Shown: positions 9,945-23,185 of the stretch, one piece after another | How positions within the stretch are numbered: position 1 is the first letter of the stretch | Layout: the number at the start of each line of letters is the position of its first letter | Origin: Alphaproteobacteria bacterium | GTDB taxonomy: Bacteria > Pseudomonadota > Alphaproteobacteria > ATCC43930 > CGMCC-115725 | Length of the DNA: 64,000 nt | Direction of reading: 5' to 3' | Assembly (NCBI GenBank): GCA_028871455.1 | Contig: JAGWNF010000001.1 | Coordinates: 1 to 64,000, forward strand | Program-made: the position numbers and the translations under genes | Notes under the pieces: model-generated | Database searches by the model: none | The model's input: only the letters and a program-made list of their open reading frames with translations | What the model was told of the DNA's origin: nothing

Positions 9945-11163
9945 CCGCACGGCACTGGCAGCCGTCTTGCTCGCAGTGGCAATCGTCGCGGCCTGCCCCG
10001 CCAGAGCGCAAAACTCGCCGCAGCAGAAGCTGAACGAGGTCGAGCGGCAACTTGAACAGAGCCGTCAGCGGCAACAGAAACTCGTCAAGCAGGCGCAGGA
10101 TCTTGCCGGCCAGATCCAAGTGTTGCGCGACAACGCGATGCGGGCAGCCGCCGGCGCGCAAGCTCAGGAAGCGACGCTCGATCGGCTTGATGGCGAGCTT
10201 GCTAAGCTCACGGCGCAGGAACAGGTCGAAGCCGCTGAACTTCAACGCAAGCGCGCTGCCGAAGGGCGCGTTCTGATGGCTCTGGCACAGCTCGCGCGCG
10301 ATCCGCCGACCGCGCTGGCGTTATCCCCGGTGCCACCGGTCAACGCCGTTCGCGGCGGGTTATTGCTCGGCCGCGCCGTGCAGCCTTTGGCTGCTAAGGC
10401 GCGTGCACTCGGTGACGAGATCGCGCGGCTCGAAGCTGTGCGCACGCAAATCGCGACTGCCGAAGCCGCGCATCGTACCGCCGGCGAAGGCTGGGCGCGC
10501 GACGAGGCGCAAATCGCAGTGCTCATCGCGCGCAAACAGACGCTGCGACAGCAGACGCAGCAGGGCTTGGCCGAAAACAGGCGTCGGCAGGCGGCGCTTG
10601 CCGCCAAAGCCGGCAGTCTGCGCGACCTCATCGCGCGCCTCGAAGCTGAGCGTGTCGCCGCCGAGCGCCAAGCGCGCCTAGAATCACGCTCTCACGGTAC
10701 GGCACCATCGGCGGTAACCAACCCCACGCCGGTTGGCAGTCCGCCTGGTATCCGTTCAGTCGCCCAAGCCAAGGGCCATTTCGCGGTGCCCGCGACCGGC
10801 CCCCTGGTCATACGCTTCGGCGAGACCGAGCCGGGCGGCGTGACGAGCAAGGGGCTCACTTTCGAGACGCGGCCCGGCGCACAGGTGGTAGCCCCGTTTG
10901 ACGGACGGGTGATGTACGCCGGACCGTTCAAGGGCTACGGCCAAATATTGATCATCGGTCATGGCGGCGGCTATTATTCGGTTCTGGCGGGGCTCGACCG
11001 TATCGAGCAAAGCGTCGGGCAGTGGCTCGTGGCAGGCGAGCCGGTAGGCACCATGCCAGAGGGCAATCAACGGCCCCGTCTCTACCTCGAGCTTCGCGAT
11101 AACGGCCGACCGGTCAACCCATTGCCGTGGTTGGCGATCCACGATGAAAAGGTAAATGGATGA
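9931..11163 (+). CDS. EnvC-like murein hydrolase activator (degenerate M23 domain)
   Basis: The 410-residue protein starts at GTG and has a signal peptide ending near PARAQ, two long coiled coils (about 30-110 and 165-250, rich in Q, E, R, K, A) and a C-terminal LytM/M23 domain (about 285-405). The zinc site looks degenerate: the usual HxxxD becomes KGLTFE, and the HxH position reads YYSVLAGL with no His. As in EnvC, it probably activates amidases at the septum rather than cutting peptidoglycan itself. It lies between gpmI and ctpA and overlaps ctpA by 4 bases, the common alphaproteobacterial arrangement. Confidence 0.88.
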   Translation: MSQPSRTALAAVLLAVAIVAACPARAQNSPQQKLNEVERQLEQSRQRQQKLVKQAQDLAGQIQVLRDNAMRAAAGAQAQEATLDRLDGELAKLTAQEQVEAAELQRKRAAEGRVLMALAQLARDPPTALALSPVPPVNAVRGGLLLGRAVQPLAAKARALGDEIARLEAVRTQIATAEAAHRTAGEGWARDEAQIAVLIARKQTLRQQTQQGLAENRRRQAALAAKAGSLRDLIARLEAERVAAERQARLESRSHGTAPSAVTNPTPVGSPPGIRSVAQAKGHFAVPATGPLVIRFGETEPGGVTSKGLTFETRPGAQVVAPFDGRVMYAGPFKGYGQILIIGHGGGYYSVLAGLDRIEQSVGQWLVAGEPVGTMPEGNQRPRLYLELRDNGRPVNPLPWLAIHDEKVNG

Positions 11164-12524
11164 TGCGCTTCCGTCACTTTGCGATCTCGGCCGCGATCCT
11201 CGTCTGGCTCATGGCGCCGTCGGCGCAGTCGGCCGACGCCCCCCAGCCGCAAGCCGCGGCGCATAACGCCGACACGTATCGCGAGCTCGATCTGTTCGGC
11301 GAGGTGTTCGAACGCGTCCGTGCCGACTATGTGGACAAGGTATCGGACAAGCACCTGATCGAGGCGGCGATCAACGGCATGTTGTCGTCGCTTGATCCGC
11401 ATTCGAGTTATATGGATGCCAAGGACTTCGCCGAGATGCAGGTGCAGGTTCAAGGCGAATTCGGCGGTCTCGGCATCGAAGTGACGATGGAGAACGGCTT
11501 GGTGAAGGTGGTGTCGCCGATCGACGGCACGCCTGCGGCGAAGGCCGGACTCAAGCCCGGTGACCTGATCGTCGCCATCGACGGCCAGCCGGTCTCCGGC
11601 ATGAGTCTCAATGATGCCGTCACGAAGATGCGCGGCCCCGTCGGCAGCGAGATTAAGTTGATCGTCCGCCGCAGCACGCAGCCGCCTTTCACCGTTTCGA
11701 TAAAGCGTGCCGTGATCAAGGTCCAATCGGTGCGATCGCAGCTGATCGACAACGACATCGGTTATATCCGGATCAGCAGTTTCAACGAGCAGGCGGACAG
11801 TGGCGTCCGATCGGCGATGAAATCTCTCGAGGCAAAGTCGCACGGCAAGCTCGCTGGCATCGTGCTCGACTTACGCAACAATCCTGGCGGCCTGCTCGAT
11901 CAAGCTGTGGCCGTGGCCAACGACTTCGTCGGCCGAGGCGAAATCGTCTCAACGCGCGGTCGCCATCCGGACGATGCGCAGCGCTTCGATGCCAAGTCCG
12001 GCAACGATATCAGCCATGGCCTGCCGATGGTGGTGCTGATCAACGGCGGCTCAGCTTCGGCGTCGGAGATCGTCGCCGGCGCACTCAAGGACCATCACCG
12101 CGCGGTCTTGCTCGGCACCCGCAGCTTCGGCAAGGGCTCGGTGCAAACCATCATTCAGCTGCCGGGTCACGGCGCGATGCGGCTGACGACGGCGCGCTAC
12201 TACACGCCGTCCGGCCGCTCAATCCAGGCGACCGGCATCGAGCCTGACATCGTCGTCGAACCGGCGAAGATCGAACGGATCGCGACTGGCCCGGTCGTGC
12301 ATGAATCGGATCTCAAGGGCGCGCTCAAGAACGCTGAAGAGGGTGCTACGAAGTCGCCAGCCGCGGCGCCGGCGACAGCGCCGGGCAAGACCACGGCACC
12401 GCCCGCTGGGGACGGTGAGGACGAGTCCGCCACTTTCGGCACTTCCGACGACTATCAGCTCGCCCGCGCCGTCGACATGCTGAGGGGCCTCGCGCTGTTC
12501 GGGCCGAAGAAGGCGGCCGACTGA
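11160..12524 (+). CDS. ctpA: S41-family C-terminal processing peptidase
   Basis: The 454-residue periplasmic serine protease has a signal peptide (cleavage near AQSAD), a PDZ domain at about 100-180 (FGGLGIEVTMENGLVKVVSP) and the S41 catalytic core with Ser in GGSASASEIV and Lys in FGKGSVQT, a Ser/Lys dyad. The C-terminal ~60 residues are low-complexity Ala/Pro/Thr. Such proteases trim envelope proteins and peptidoglycan hydrolases, which fits its coupling to the EnvC-like gene through a 4-base overlap. Confidence 0.94.
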   Translation: MMRFRHFAISAAILVWLMAPSAQSADAPQPQAAAHNADTYRELDLFGEVFERVRADYVDKVSDKHLIEAAINGMLSSLDPHSSYMDAKDFAEMQVQVQGEFGGLGIEVTMENGLVKVVSPIDGTPAAKAGLKPGDLIVAIDGQPVSGMSLNDAVTKMRGPVGSEIKLIVRRSTQPPFTVSIKRAVIKVQSVRSQLIDNDIGYIRISSFNEQADSGVRSAMKSLEAKSHGKLAGIVLDLRNNPGGLLDQAVAVANDFVGRGEIVSTRGRHPDDAQRFDAKSGNDISHGLPMVVLINGGSASASEIVAGALKDHHRAVLLGTRSFGKGSVQTIIQLPGHGAMRLTTARYYTPSGRSIQATGIEPDIVVEPAKIERIATGPVVHESDLKGALKNAEEGATKSPAAAPATAPGKTTAPPAGDGEDESATFGTSDDYQLARAVDMLRGLALFGPKKAAD

Positions 12525-12543
12525 CGTCCGGCGGACCGGCCGG

Positions 12544-13023
12544 ATGAGAAGCCGCAAGCCGCCCGCCGGCTACCGCCGTGGCGTCGGCGTCATGCTGATC
12601 GATCGCCGGCGCCATGTGTTCATTGGCCGCCGGATTGGCACCGCCGACGGTTGGCAGATGCCGCAAGGCGGCATCGACGGCACCGAGACGCCGCGGGTCG
12701 CCGCCCTGCGCGAGCTCAAGGAGGAGATCGGCACCGACAAGGCAGAGCTCCTGGCCGAAAGCGGTCACTGGCTGAGCTACGACTTTCCGACCGAGCTGCG
12801 CCCTTCGATCTGGGGTGGCCGCTACAAGGGCCAGACCCAGAAGTGGTTCCTGATGCGGTTCGCCGGCACCGACGACGACATCGATCTCGACATGCACGTG
12901 GCGGAATTCGACGCCTGGAAATGGGTTCCGCCGCGCGACCTGCCGGCGCTGGCGATCGACTTCAAGCAGTCGCTCTATCGCACGCTGATTGAGGAGTTCG
13001 CGACGGCGCTGAAGCTACGCTAG
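12544..13023 (+). CDS. rppH: RNA pyrophosphohydrolase (Nudix)
   Basis: The 159-residue Nudix hydrolase removes pyrophosphate from 5'-triphosphorylated mRNA and so triggers decay. The Nudix box GGIDGTETPRVAALRELKEE fits GX5EX7REUXEEXGU, and the W-x-MPQGG lead-in plus TQKWFLMRF are RppH features. It follows ctpA by 19 bases, as in related genomes, and meets the diiron gene tail-to-tail with a 4-base overlap. Confidence 0.94.
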   Translation: MRSRKPPAGYRRGVGVMLIDRRRHVFIGRRIGTADGWQMPQGGIDGTETPRVAALRELKEEIGTDKAELLAESGHWLSYDFPTELRPSIWGGRYKGQTQKWFLMRFAGTDDDIDLDMHVAEFDAWKWVPPRDLPALAIDFKQSLYRTLIEEFATALKLR

Positions 13024-13841
13024 GCGGCGGTACGGCGGCGTAGCGCCCACCACGCCAGCTCCGACATCAGCAGGTTGAGCCGGCCGTGCGGCTTAAGACC
13101 GACTGCTTTGAAGGTCATCGCCACCGCACGTTCGAGATGGTGTGGACGATAGATCCGCGCGGCAGCCGCGAGGTATTCGCGATGGGCGCGGCGGCGGTCG
13201 TATGCAGCGCCGGCTGCCGCATTGGCGACAAAGAAAGCATACGACAGCTCGTCATCCTCGGACTCGCGGATGCGGCCGAGCGCAACGCGCAGTCGGCCCC
13301 AGAAGCCGAGCGGCTCGCGCCCGAGATAGCGTTTCATGTGCGTGTAGAACAGCTTGTAGTGGCGCAACTCGTCGGCCGCTATGTGACGACAAATTTCGTG
13401 CAGCACCGGCTCGTGCGTTGCTTCGGCGAGCGCGGTGTAATAACTACTGGTGCCGGTCTCTACGATGCAGCGCGCCACCAGTTCACCGGCGCGCGAGCCA
13501 CGGATTGAACGTCGGGCATCGAGGTCGACGCGGAAGCCGGCGGAGAACCGTGCGCAGACCGCCGCGTGGTCGAATGACCGATCGGCCAACATCGACCAGC
13601 GACCGAGTGCCTTGCCGTGCTGGACTTCCTCGCCGCCCCATACACGCGCGGCCTCCTGGAATTCGGCATCATCGGCGAATACGTTGCATAGATAGCGCGT
13701 GTAATCGGCGCCATTCTGCTCAACCAAGCTGGCCGCCTTGGCAAGGCATAGGATCGCGGGCTCGACCCTCGCCGGATCGAATCGATCCCACGGAATGTCG
13801 TTCAGCGTCCAATGAGCCACGGGCGTGTACCTCGCCCGCAA
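13020..13841 (-). CDS. Ferritin-like diiron protein, substrate unknown
   Basis: The 273-residue protein is mostly helical and carries two carboxylate-His iron motifs. The first is GGEEVQHGKA near residue 92. The second combines a Glu in IVETGTSSYY with DELRHYKLF near 188. This E, EExxH, E, DExRH layout resembles the acyl-ACP desaturase / ferritin-like superfamily. No signal peptide or membrane segment is visible. It lies between rppH and the ATP synthase operon without an obvious partner, 43 bases from atpC. The reaction cannot be predicted; oxidation of a lipid or acyl chain is possible. Confidence 0.6.
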   Translation of the reverse strand: MRARYTPVAHWTLNDIPWDRFDPARVEPAILCLAKAASLVEQNGADYTRYLCNVFADDAEFQEAARVWGGEEVQHGKALGRWSMLADRSFDHAAVCARFSAGFRVDLDARRSIRGSRAGELVARCIVETGTSSYYTALAEATHEPVLHEICRHIAADELRHYKLFYTHMKRYLGREPLGFWGRLRVALGRIRESEDDELSYAFFVANAAAGAAYDRRRAHREYLAAAARIYRPHHLERAVAMTFKAVGLKPHGRLNLLMSELAWWALRRRTAA

Positions 13842-13884
13842 TTATAGCGCCGTCATCCACGCCCGCCTATTCGGCGGCGGTGGG

Positions 13885-14343
13885 TCAGTGAGCCACGCTG
13901 CGCAGCGCTTCGAGCTTGGCCTGGGCTGTTGCCAAGCGGCGCTCGGCCGCGCGCAGCTGTGCCAGTACCTCGCTCCTGTCGTCGCTGGTCGCCCGCGCGA
14001 CCTGATCCTTGAGGCCGGCGTGATGACCTTCGGCTTCTTTGGCCTCGGACTTGGCAACAGCGCGATCGATCTCGCCGACCGGAATCGCTTCGTCGGCGAG
14101 GACGGTGCAGCGTTCGGGTGTGACTTCGGCGAAGCCGCCCGAGACGAAAATGCGCTGCGACACGCTGCGCTGATCATCGGCATAGACGTCGATGATACCG
14201 GGCCGCACCGTGGAGATGAGCAGCGAATGGCCGGGCAGCACGCCGAAATTGCCCTCACCACCCGGTACGACGACCATCGCAACGTCCTCGGAGAGCAGCA
14301 GCTTCTCCGGCGAGACCAGTTCGAACTTGACCTTGTCGGCCAT
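13885..14343 (-). CDS. atpC: F1 ATP synthase epsilon subunit
   Basis: The 152-residue protein starts MADKVKFELVSPEKLLLSED and includes the MVVVPGGEGNFGVLPGHSLL beta-sandwich signature; the C-terminal ~45 residues are the regulatory helical hairpin. It couples rotation and inhibits ATP hydrolysis. Last gene of the atpHAGDC operon, 6 bases after atpD. Confidence 0.96.
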   Translation of the reverse strand: MADKVKFELVSPEKLLLSEDVAMVVVPGGEGNFGVLPGHSLLISTVRPGIIDVYADDQRSVSQRIFVSGGFAEVTPERCTVLADEAIPVGEIDRAVAKSEAKEAEGHHAGLKDQVARATSDDRSEVLAQLRAAERRLATAQAKLEALRSVAH

Positions 14344-14349
14344 TGCGCC

Positions 14350-16672
<2,323 letters not shown>

Positions 16673-16692
16673 GGCGCGTTATTGCCCGTCGG

Positions 16693-18222
<1,530 letters not shown>

Positions 18223-18223
18223 A

Positions 18224-18784
18224 TCAACCAGCCCCCTTCATCGCCAGCGCGAGCCGCGCCAGCTTGCTCTTGAGCGACGCGTCGACCATGCGCGAGCCCA
18301 CCTTGACGACGAGCCCGCCGAGCAGACTCGGATCGACCTGGAAATCGACTGCCACTTTGCGTCCGACCGCCTGGCGCAGGCGCTCGTTCACCGCCTGGCG
18401 CTGCGTCGCGGACAATTCCTGCGCCGCGATCACCTGCGCCGTCACCTCGCCGCGGCGCTCGGCGAGAATCTGCAGGAACCTCTGGATCATTTCCGGCAGC
18501 GCGAAGAGCCGCCGGTTGCGCGCCAATAAGCCGAGAAAGTTGCGTGTAAGCGAATTGAGTCCAGCGCGCTCACCGACCGCGCCGATCGCGCGCGCCTGCT
18601 CATTACGCTGCAGAACCGGGTTGCGGATCATGCGGCGAAAATCTGCACTCTCGTCGATCATGCGGCGCAGGCCGGTGAGATCGGATGCCGTCGCATCAAG
18701 TGCCTTGCGCTCGTCGGCGAGATCGAAAAGCGCCGCCGCGTAACGCTCCGCCAGACCGGCTATGCTTGTCGCTTCGGATGCCAC
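18224..18784 (-). CDS. atpH: F1 ATP synthase delta subunit
   Basis: The 186-residue stator subunit links F1 to the b subunits. It has the N-terminal helical domain ([16 protein letters not shown]) and the C-terminal [23 protein letters not shown] signature. First gene of the F1 operon. No a, b or c subunit gene is nearby, as expected in alphaproteobacteria where F0 genes are in a separate cluster. Confidence 0.95.
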   Translation of the reverse strand: MASEATSIAGLAERYAAALFDLADERKALDATASDLTGLRRMIDESADFRRMIRNPVLQRNEQARAIGAVGERAGLNSLTRNFLGLLARNRRLFALPEMIQRFLQILAERRGEVTAQVIAAQELSATQRQAVNERLRQAVGRKVAVDFQVDPSLLGGLVVKVGSRMVDASLKSKLARLALAMKGAG

Positions 18785-19113
18785 GTCGAGCTTAGGTCCT
18801 CAAGTTCCCCGGACGAGACCGGCACGGGGATGGCCTCAAAATAAACATGCCCCCCGCCGGGTTTTCGCCGCTCGAAAACCCCCACCGCAACGGTCCCGCC
18901 GGAAAGCGCCGGGGTTCTAACATAGGCCTTTGGGGCACGCAACATGGCCGGCTGGCTGACCGCGGCGCGTCGTCGCAGTCAAAAAATCGAGGCGGTTTCA
19001 GGGTTTTGGCGCGCCACGAGTCCGCATCACGTGGACTGATTCCGCACGCTTGCGCGATCGAACCGGCCCGCTTCGTAACGTGCGTCGGCCGTTCCGCGGC
19101 TCTGGGCTCTTGG
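18785..19113 (-). promoter_or_regulatory. atpH: Leader region of the F1 ATP synthase operon with hairpin and promoter-like boxes
   Basis: This 329-base gap holds no convincing gene. On the minus strand TTGCGT (18937-18942) and TAGAAC (18914-18919) are spaced by 17 bases and could be the operon promoter, leaving a leader of about 120 bases. Within that leader, GGGTTTTCG (18859-18867) and CGAAAACCC (18873-18881) form a perfect 9-bp hairpin with a 5-base loop. The promoter call is moderate; the hairpin is directly visible. Confidence 0.45.
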
Positions 19114-19932
19114 CTAGCTTTGCGAGCCGATCAAGGCACGAACCACGGACAGCTGCTGCTGCGAGCCGACGGTATCGGCGTTGTCGAAAATCTTGCGAAT
19201 CCGGCCGCGCTGATCGACGACCTCGAGCACGTCGTCGTGCACGATGTCGTAGTTCACGTGCGATTGCGTGGCGAGGCGATTCTCAACCTCGGGCTGGACG
19301 ATGCCCGCGTGGTTCGGATTATCGGCAGCCTCCGATGCAAGGCTGACACGCTTGTACCAGACGCCGAAGCCCCGGCTCACGACGCGGCACATTTCGTCCG
19401 GCGTGCTTACAAAATATTCCCAGTGTGTATCACGCGGACTCCAACCGTATTGCGTGAGGAAGCTGCGCATTTGCTGCAGGCCGGTGTTCTCCGGATCGAG
19501 ATCGAACGAGACGATCATGACCTTGTCGGCCAACCCGCTCGGGCGTAGCGCCTCATTCTCGAAATTCGTGAGGTGCGCGGCGATAAGCGGACACATCGTC
19601 GTGCAGTAGGGGAATAGGAACGTGACAATCTGAACTTTGCCAAGCAACGCCCGGGGCGAGACCTTGTCGCCAAGCTGATTGACCATGGTGTAGTCCGGAG
19701 CGGTGGTCAGGATCGGAAGCGACGCGTACCGATCCGTCACGTGCGATTGGCCGAGCCAAAATCCTAGCAAGCCAACCACCAGCAGGGTCGCGCTCGACGC
19801 GGTCACCCAAAACAATCTTGGAACCATGCGGCTTGGCGGACGATGCCGCGATTCCGATTCCGCCGACACAATGAGCTCTCTGCGCACCCGCGCCACTGGC
19901 GATCCGCGCGTTCTCGATGCGTTGATCGGCAC
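19114..19932 (-). CDS. SCO1/SenC-type copper chaperone
   Basis: The protein has one membrane-spanning segment (LLVVGLLGFWLG) then a periplasmic thioredoxin-like domain. The copper ligands are visible: the CxxxC in FPYCTTMCP and the His in YDIVHDDVLEVVD near the C-terminus. SCO1 proteins load CuA of cytochrome c oxidase. The ORF gives 272 residues; the first 35 are Arg/Ser-rich and a start at 19827 (MVPRLFWVTAS) is an alternative. No cytochrome oxidase genes are near. It lies upstream of the atp operon on the same strand. Confidence 0.88.
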   Translation of the reverse strand: MPINASRTRGSPVARVRRELIVSAESESRHRPPSRMVPRLFWVTASSATLLVVGLLGFWLGQSHVTDRYASLPILTTAPDYTMVNQLGDKVSPRALLGKVQIVTFLFPYCTTMCPLIAAHLTNFENEALRPSGLADKVMIVSFDLDPENTGLQQMRSFLTQYGWSPRDTHWEYFVSTPDEMCRVVSRGFGVWYKRVSLASEAADNPNHAGIVQPEVENRLATQSHVNYDIVHDDVLEVVDQRGRIRKIFDNADTVGSQQQLSVVRALIGSQS

Positions 19933-20118
19933 CTCGATCGCCGTCGAAGCCGTGCAGACCGATCTCCGGCACGGTTGGATTAGGTGACCGCCCGTTCGCT
20001 CGCAACGTGCACGTGCGCTTTTCGCCGCGGCAGATGGTCGCCCCCGCTCTATCTTCCGCGCCGCGGGCCTGAATCCGGCACTCTCAGATTACCGCGGCGT
20101 AATGTTAAACCAGAAAAC

Positions 20119-20147
20119 TTACCGTTCCACCCGGCCGGCGCTATAAG
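20119..20147 (+). promoter_or_regulatory. Promoter of the CLC channel gene
   Basis: TTACCG (20119-20124) and TATAAG (20142-20147) are spaced by 17 bases. The predicted transcript would start about 47 bases before the ATG at 20202, which has a GAGGAG Shine-Dalgarno. The region between 19933 and 20118 separates divergent genes and shows nothing else I can name. Confidence 0.5.
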
Positions 20148-20201
20148 AGCGCGCGTCCGCGTCCGCGGGATACCCACCCTAATAGAGGAGCCGATCTACC
20201 C

Positions 20202-22016
20202 ATGTCGACCGAGGCTGCAACAACAACCACGCCAAAAAACGCCGATGCGGCGCGGCAGATCAGCCTCGTTCAGTTGTCGCTGCTCGCCATTGCGGTCGGG
20301 ATCGTCGGCGGTGTCGGCGCGGTGGTTTTCCGCGGTTTGATCGCCCTGTTCCATAACTTTTCGTTTCTCGGGATTTTCTCTGTCATTTACGACGCCAACG
20401 TGTTCACCGCACCGAGTCCATGGGGTGCGGCGGTTATCTTGGCGCCGGTCATCGGGAGCATCCTCGTCACGCTCTTGGTCACGAGGTTCGCGCCCGAAGC
20501 CAAGGGGCACGGCGTGCCAGAGGTGATGGACGCGATCTATTATAATCAAGGCAAGATCAGGCCCGTGGTCGCGGTGGTGAAATCGCTGGCGTCGGCGATC
20601 TGCATCGGCACCGGCGGCGCGGTGGGTCGTGAGGGGCCGATCATCCAGATAGGCGCCTCCTTTGGCTCCACCATCGGCCAAATCATCCGCATGGCGCCGT
20701 GGCAGCGCATCACGCTGGTCGCAGCCGGCGCTGGCGCCGGCATCGCCGCAACGTTCAACACGCCGATCGGCGGCGTCATGTTCGCAATCGAGCTCATGAT
20801 GCCAGAGGTCAGCGTTCGGACGTTCCTACCGGTCGCGCTCTCGACCGGTACCGCAACGTTCATTGCCAATCTGGTGCTTGGGCCCCAGCCGGCATTTTCG
20901 GTTCCGGCGCAAGCGTTGATCGGCAGCCACCCGGCATCTCTGTCGGCGCTGCTGCTATTCGCGCTGCTCGGAATCATCATCGGGCTTGCCGCCACAATCT
21001 TCGTGCGGGCGATACCTTTTGCCGACGATCAATTCGACCGGATCAAGAATCCGTATCTGCGTCACGCCCTCGGCATGGTTGCCGTCGGCGTGCTGTTCTA
21101 CACGTTATATCGGATTTTTGGCCACTATTACGTCGAAGGCGTCGGCTACGCGACCATCCAGGCTTTGCTGCTCGGCCAGATGACGACGTTGCTGTATATT
21201 CTTCCGCTGCTCTACATCTGCAAGCTGATCGCGACGTCCCTGACGCTCGGCTCCGGTGGATCGGGCGGCATCTTCTCACCGTCACTATTCATGGGCGCGA
21301 CGTTGGGCGGCGCGTTCGGCGCGGTCGTCGACGCCATCCATCCGGTAGCCGGTGCGTCTCCCGGCACGCTCGCGATTGTCGGCATGGCGGCCATGGTCGG
21401 AGGCGGCACCGGCGCAGTGATGACCGCAGTCACCATGATCTTCGAGATGACGCGCGATTACGGCATTGTCATGCCGATGATTGTGGCGGTGGCGCTCAGC
21501 GTCGGCGTGCGGCGCATGCTGTCGCGGGAGAATATTTACACCATCAAGCTCGTGGATCGCGGTCATTACATACCGAAGGCGCTACACGCTAACATGTTCC
21601 TGGTCCGCCACGCCGCGGACGTGATGGATTCCGACGTATTGGTGCTGCCGGCAAGCGCCGATTTCGACGGATTCCTGCGACAACCGACACACAAGGGTGC
21701 GTTCAAACACGTCGTGGTGACGGAGGGTGATCGGATCGTCGGAGTGTTGCGCGTCAACACCGCGTTCCGCCGGGGGCTCGAGGATACGTCTACCGGCGTT
21801 ACGCTCGGCGACGTGGCGCAGAAGAACTTCGTTGTCGCCGACGCGGACGAGATCGTCTTCGACGTCATCGAGCGGATGTGGCGCGAAGGTGCAGCCATGG
21901 CCGTGGTCGTCCGTAGCCACGGCAAGGCCCGCGCCAGCGATGTCCGCGGCATGATCTCGAAGGAGCACGTTGCGGATTCGGTGGCCGAAAGCATTCGGCC
22001 CTACGGCGCCGCATAG
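20202..22016 (+). CDS. CLC-family chloride channel or antiporter with C-terminal CBS pair
   Basis: The 604-residue membrane protein has the CLC core (about 25-440) with KGHGVPEV, the gating-Glu motif GREGPIIQIG, and GSGGSGGIFSPSLFMGA, followed by two CBS domains (about 470-600) facing the cytoplasm. In E. coli ClcA the first motif is GSGIPE; here Ser is replaced by His (GHGVPE). The second proton Glu region reads FAIELMM rather than a double Glu. This may mean channel-like rather than antiporter behaviour, which is inference. It stands alone in its own transcript. Confidence 0.9.
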   Translation: MSTEAATTTTPKNADAARQISLVQLSLLAIAVGIVGGVGAVVFRGLIALFHNFSFLGIFSVIYDANVFTAPSPWGAAVILAPVIGSILVTLLVTRFAPEAKGHGVPEVMDAIYYNQGKIRPVVAVVKSLASAICIGTGGAVGREGPIIQIGASFGSTIGQIIRMAPWQRITLVAAGAGAGIAATFNTPIGGVMFAIELMMPEVSVRTFLPVALSTGTATFIANLVLGPQPAFSVPAQALIGSHPASLSALLLFALLGIIIGLAATIFVRAIPFADDQFDRIKNPYLRHALGMVAVGVLFYTLYRIFGHYYVEGVGYATIQALLLGQMTTLLYILPLLYICKLIATSLTLGSGGSGGIFSPSLFMGATLGGAFGAVVDAIHPVAGASPGTLAIVGMAAMVGGGTGAVMTAVTMIFEMTRDYGIVMPMIVAVALSVGVRRMLSRENIYTIKLVDRGHYIPKALHANMFLVRHAADVMDSDVLVLPASADFDGFLRQPTHKGAFKHVVVTEGDRIVGVLRVNTAFRRGLEDTSTGVTLGDVAQKNFVVADADEIVFDVIERMWREGAAMAVVVRSHGKARASDVRGMISKEHVADSVAESIRPYGAA

Positions 22017-22026
22017 CTCGACGCGC

Positions 22027-23100
22027 CTAGTGCGCGGGCGGCACTGTCGGCAAGACATACGGGCCGTGATCGACGACGACATTGCGGTCGGCTGCGGCGT
22101 CGAGCTTCGTGCGGCCCACACCTGACGAGGCGCCCGGCGTCGATGTACGCAGGGGCGTGCTGGCGGCGACATTCGGCAATTTCGGCGTCACCGGCACGAG
22201 CAGGCCGGTCCGCGCGAGGCCGGCGCGTTCGACTGCGTTCCAATCTACCTGATCGTGATAGGCGCCCGCCGCCGCTGCGACGCGGCCGACCAGGTCGTCA
22301 GGGATCTTCGGCCTCACCGGCTCGACAAGATCGAGTTGATCGGTCTGCGACTGGCTCGGATGAATGGCGACGTACAACCGACCGTCAATCCACGCCGTCA
22401 GCACCGGCTGATCGACGACGCGCACCGGCGTGCCAACCGGAACCTCGCTGAAGAGGCGCTGAATATCTTCTGGATAAAGATGGATGCAGCCGTGGCTGAC
22501 GTTGCGGCCAACGCCATCCGGCTTGTTGGTGCCATGGATCAGGTAATCGGTCCAGCCTAGATGCATCGCGTAGGCACCCAGCGGGTTGTCCGGGCCGGGC
22601 AGAACGAATTTCGGTAACGTCGGATCTTCGGCGTGAATCGAAGGCGGCGGATACCAGATCGGATTTTTTTCCTTCCGCACCACCTTGGTCGGGCCGACCA
22701 GGGTCCGCTTGCCCTCGACGCCGACGCCGACGGGAAATGTCTCCACCGTCTTGCCGTCTGGATGGAAATAATAGAGTCGACGCTCGCCGAGATTGATGAC
22801 GATGCCGACATGCGGTGCATCCGGCAGCACGAATTGCGTCGGTACGACGACATGCGTGCCGTCGCCCGGCAACCAAGGATTGACCCCCGGGTTAGCCGCG
22901 ACCAGTTCGGCGTAGCCGATATCATACGGCCGCTGCAGCGCGACCAGCGTGTCGTTCGGTTTTGTGGTGTAGCTCTGTACGGAGCCAAGAACCGTTTGAT
23001 TCGGCGCGAGCGTGAACTCGGCCGCGCCGGCGGGCGCGGCGAGCGAGAGAATCAGCAATGCGGCGAGGCTGGGGACGCGTCGGGGGCCACAAGGATTCAT
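22027..23100 (-). CDS. L,D-transpeptidase of the ErfK/YbiS type with LysM-like region
   Basis: The 357-residue exported protein has a signal peptide ending near APAGAAE, a LysM-like segment (YTTKPNDTLVALQRPYDIGY, about 45-95) and the YkuD domain (about 98-235). The catalytic motif is IHGTNKPDGVGRNVSHGCIH, with the Cys nucleophile in SHGC. The C-terminal ~100 residues are Pro/Thr-rich. Such enzymes make 3-3 crosslinks or attach a lipoprotein's C-terminal Lys to diaminopimelate. A Braun-like lipoprotein gene ending in Lys lies just upstream on the same strand, favouring the attachment role. Confidence 0.9.
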   Translation of the reverse strand: MNPCGPRRVPSLAALLILSLAAPAGAAEFTLAPNQTVLGSVQSYTTKPNDTLVALQRPYDIGYAELVAANPGVNPWLPGDGTHVVVPTQFVLPDAPHVGIVINLGERRLYYFHPDGKTVETFPVGVGVEGKRTLVGPTKVVRKEKNPIWYPPPSIHAEDPTLPKFVLPGPDNPLGAYAMHLGWTDYLIHGTNKPDGVGRNVSHGCIHLYPEDIQRLFSEVPVGTPVRVVDQPVLTAWIDGRLYVAIHPSQSQTDQLDLVEPVRPKIPDDLVGRVAAAAGAYHDQVDWNAVERAGLARTGLLVPVTPKLPNVAASTPLRTSTPGASSGVGRTKLDAAADRNVVVDHGPYVLPTVPPAH

Positions 23101-23185
23101 GCCATTCTCCCGACGGAGTCGAACGCGACACGGCGCGTCCGGAAAGCGCGGCGAACACCGCGCGATCCGGCGCCCGCAAACCCGG

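Noticed and set aside
18847-19548. A 233-codon plus-strand frame spanning the atp leader and the end of SCO1
   Set aside because: It overlaps the SCO1 copper-site region antisense and has no homology-like features.
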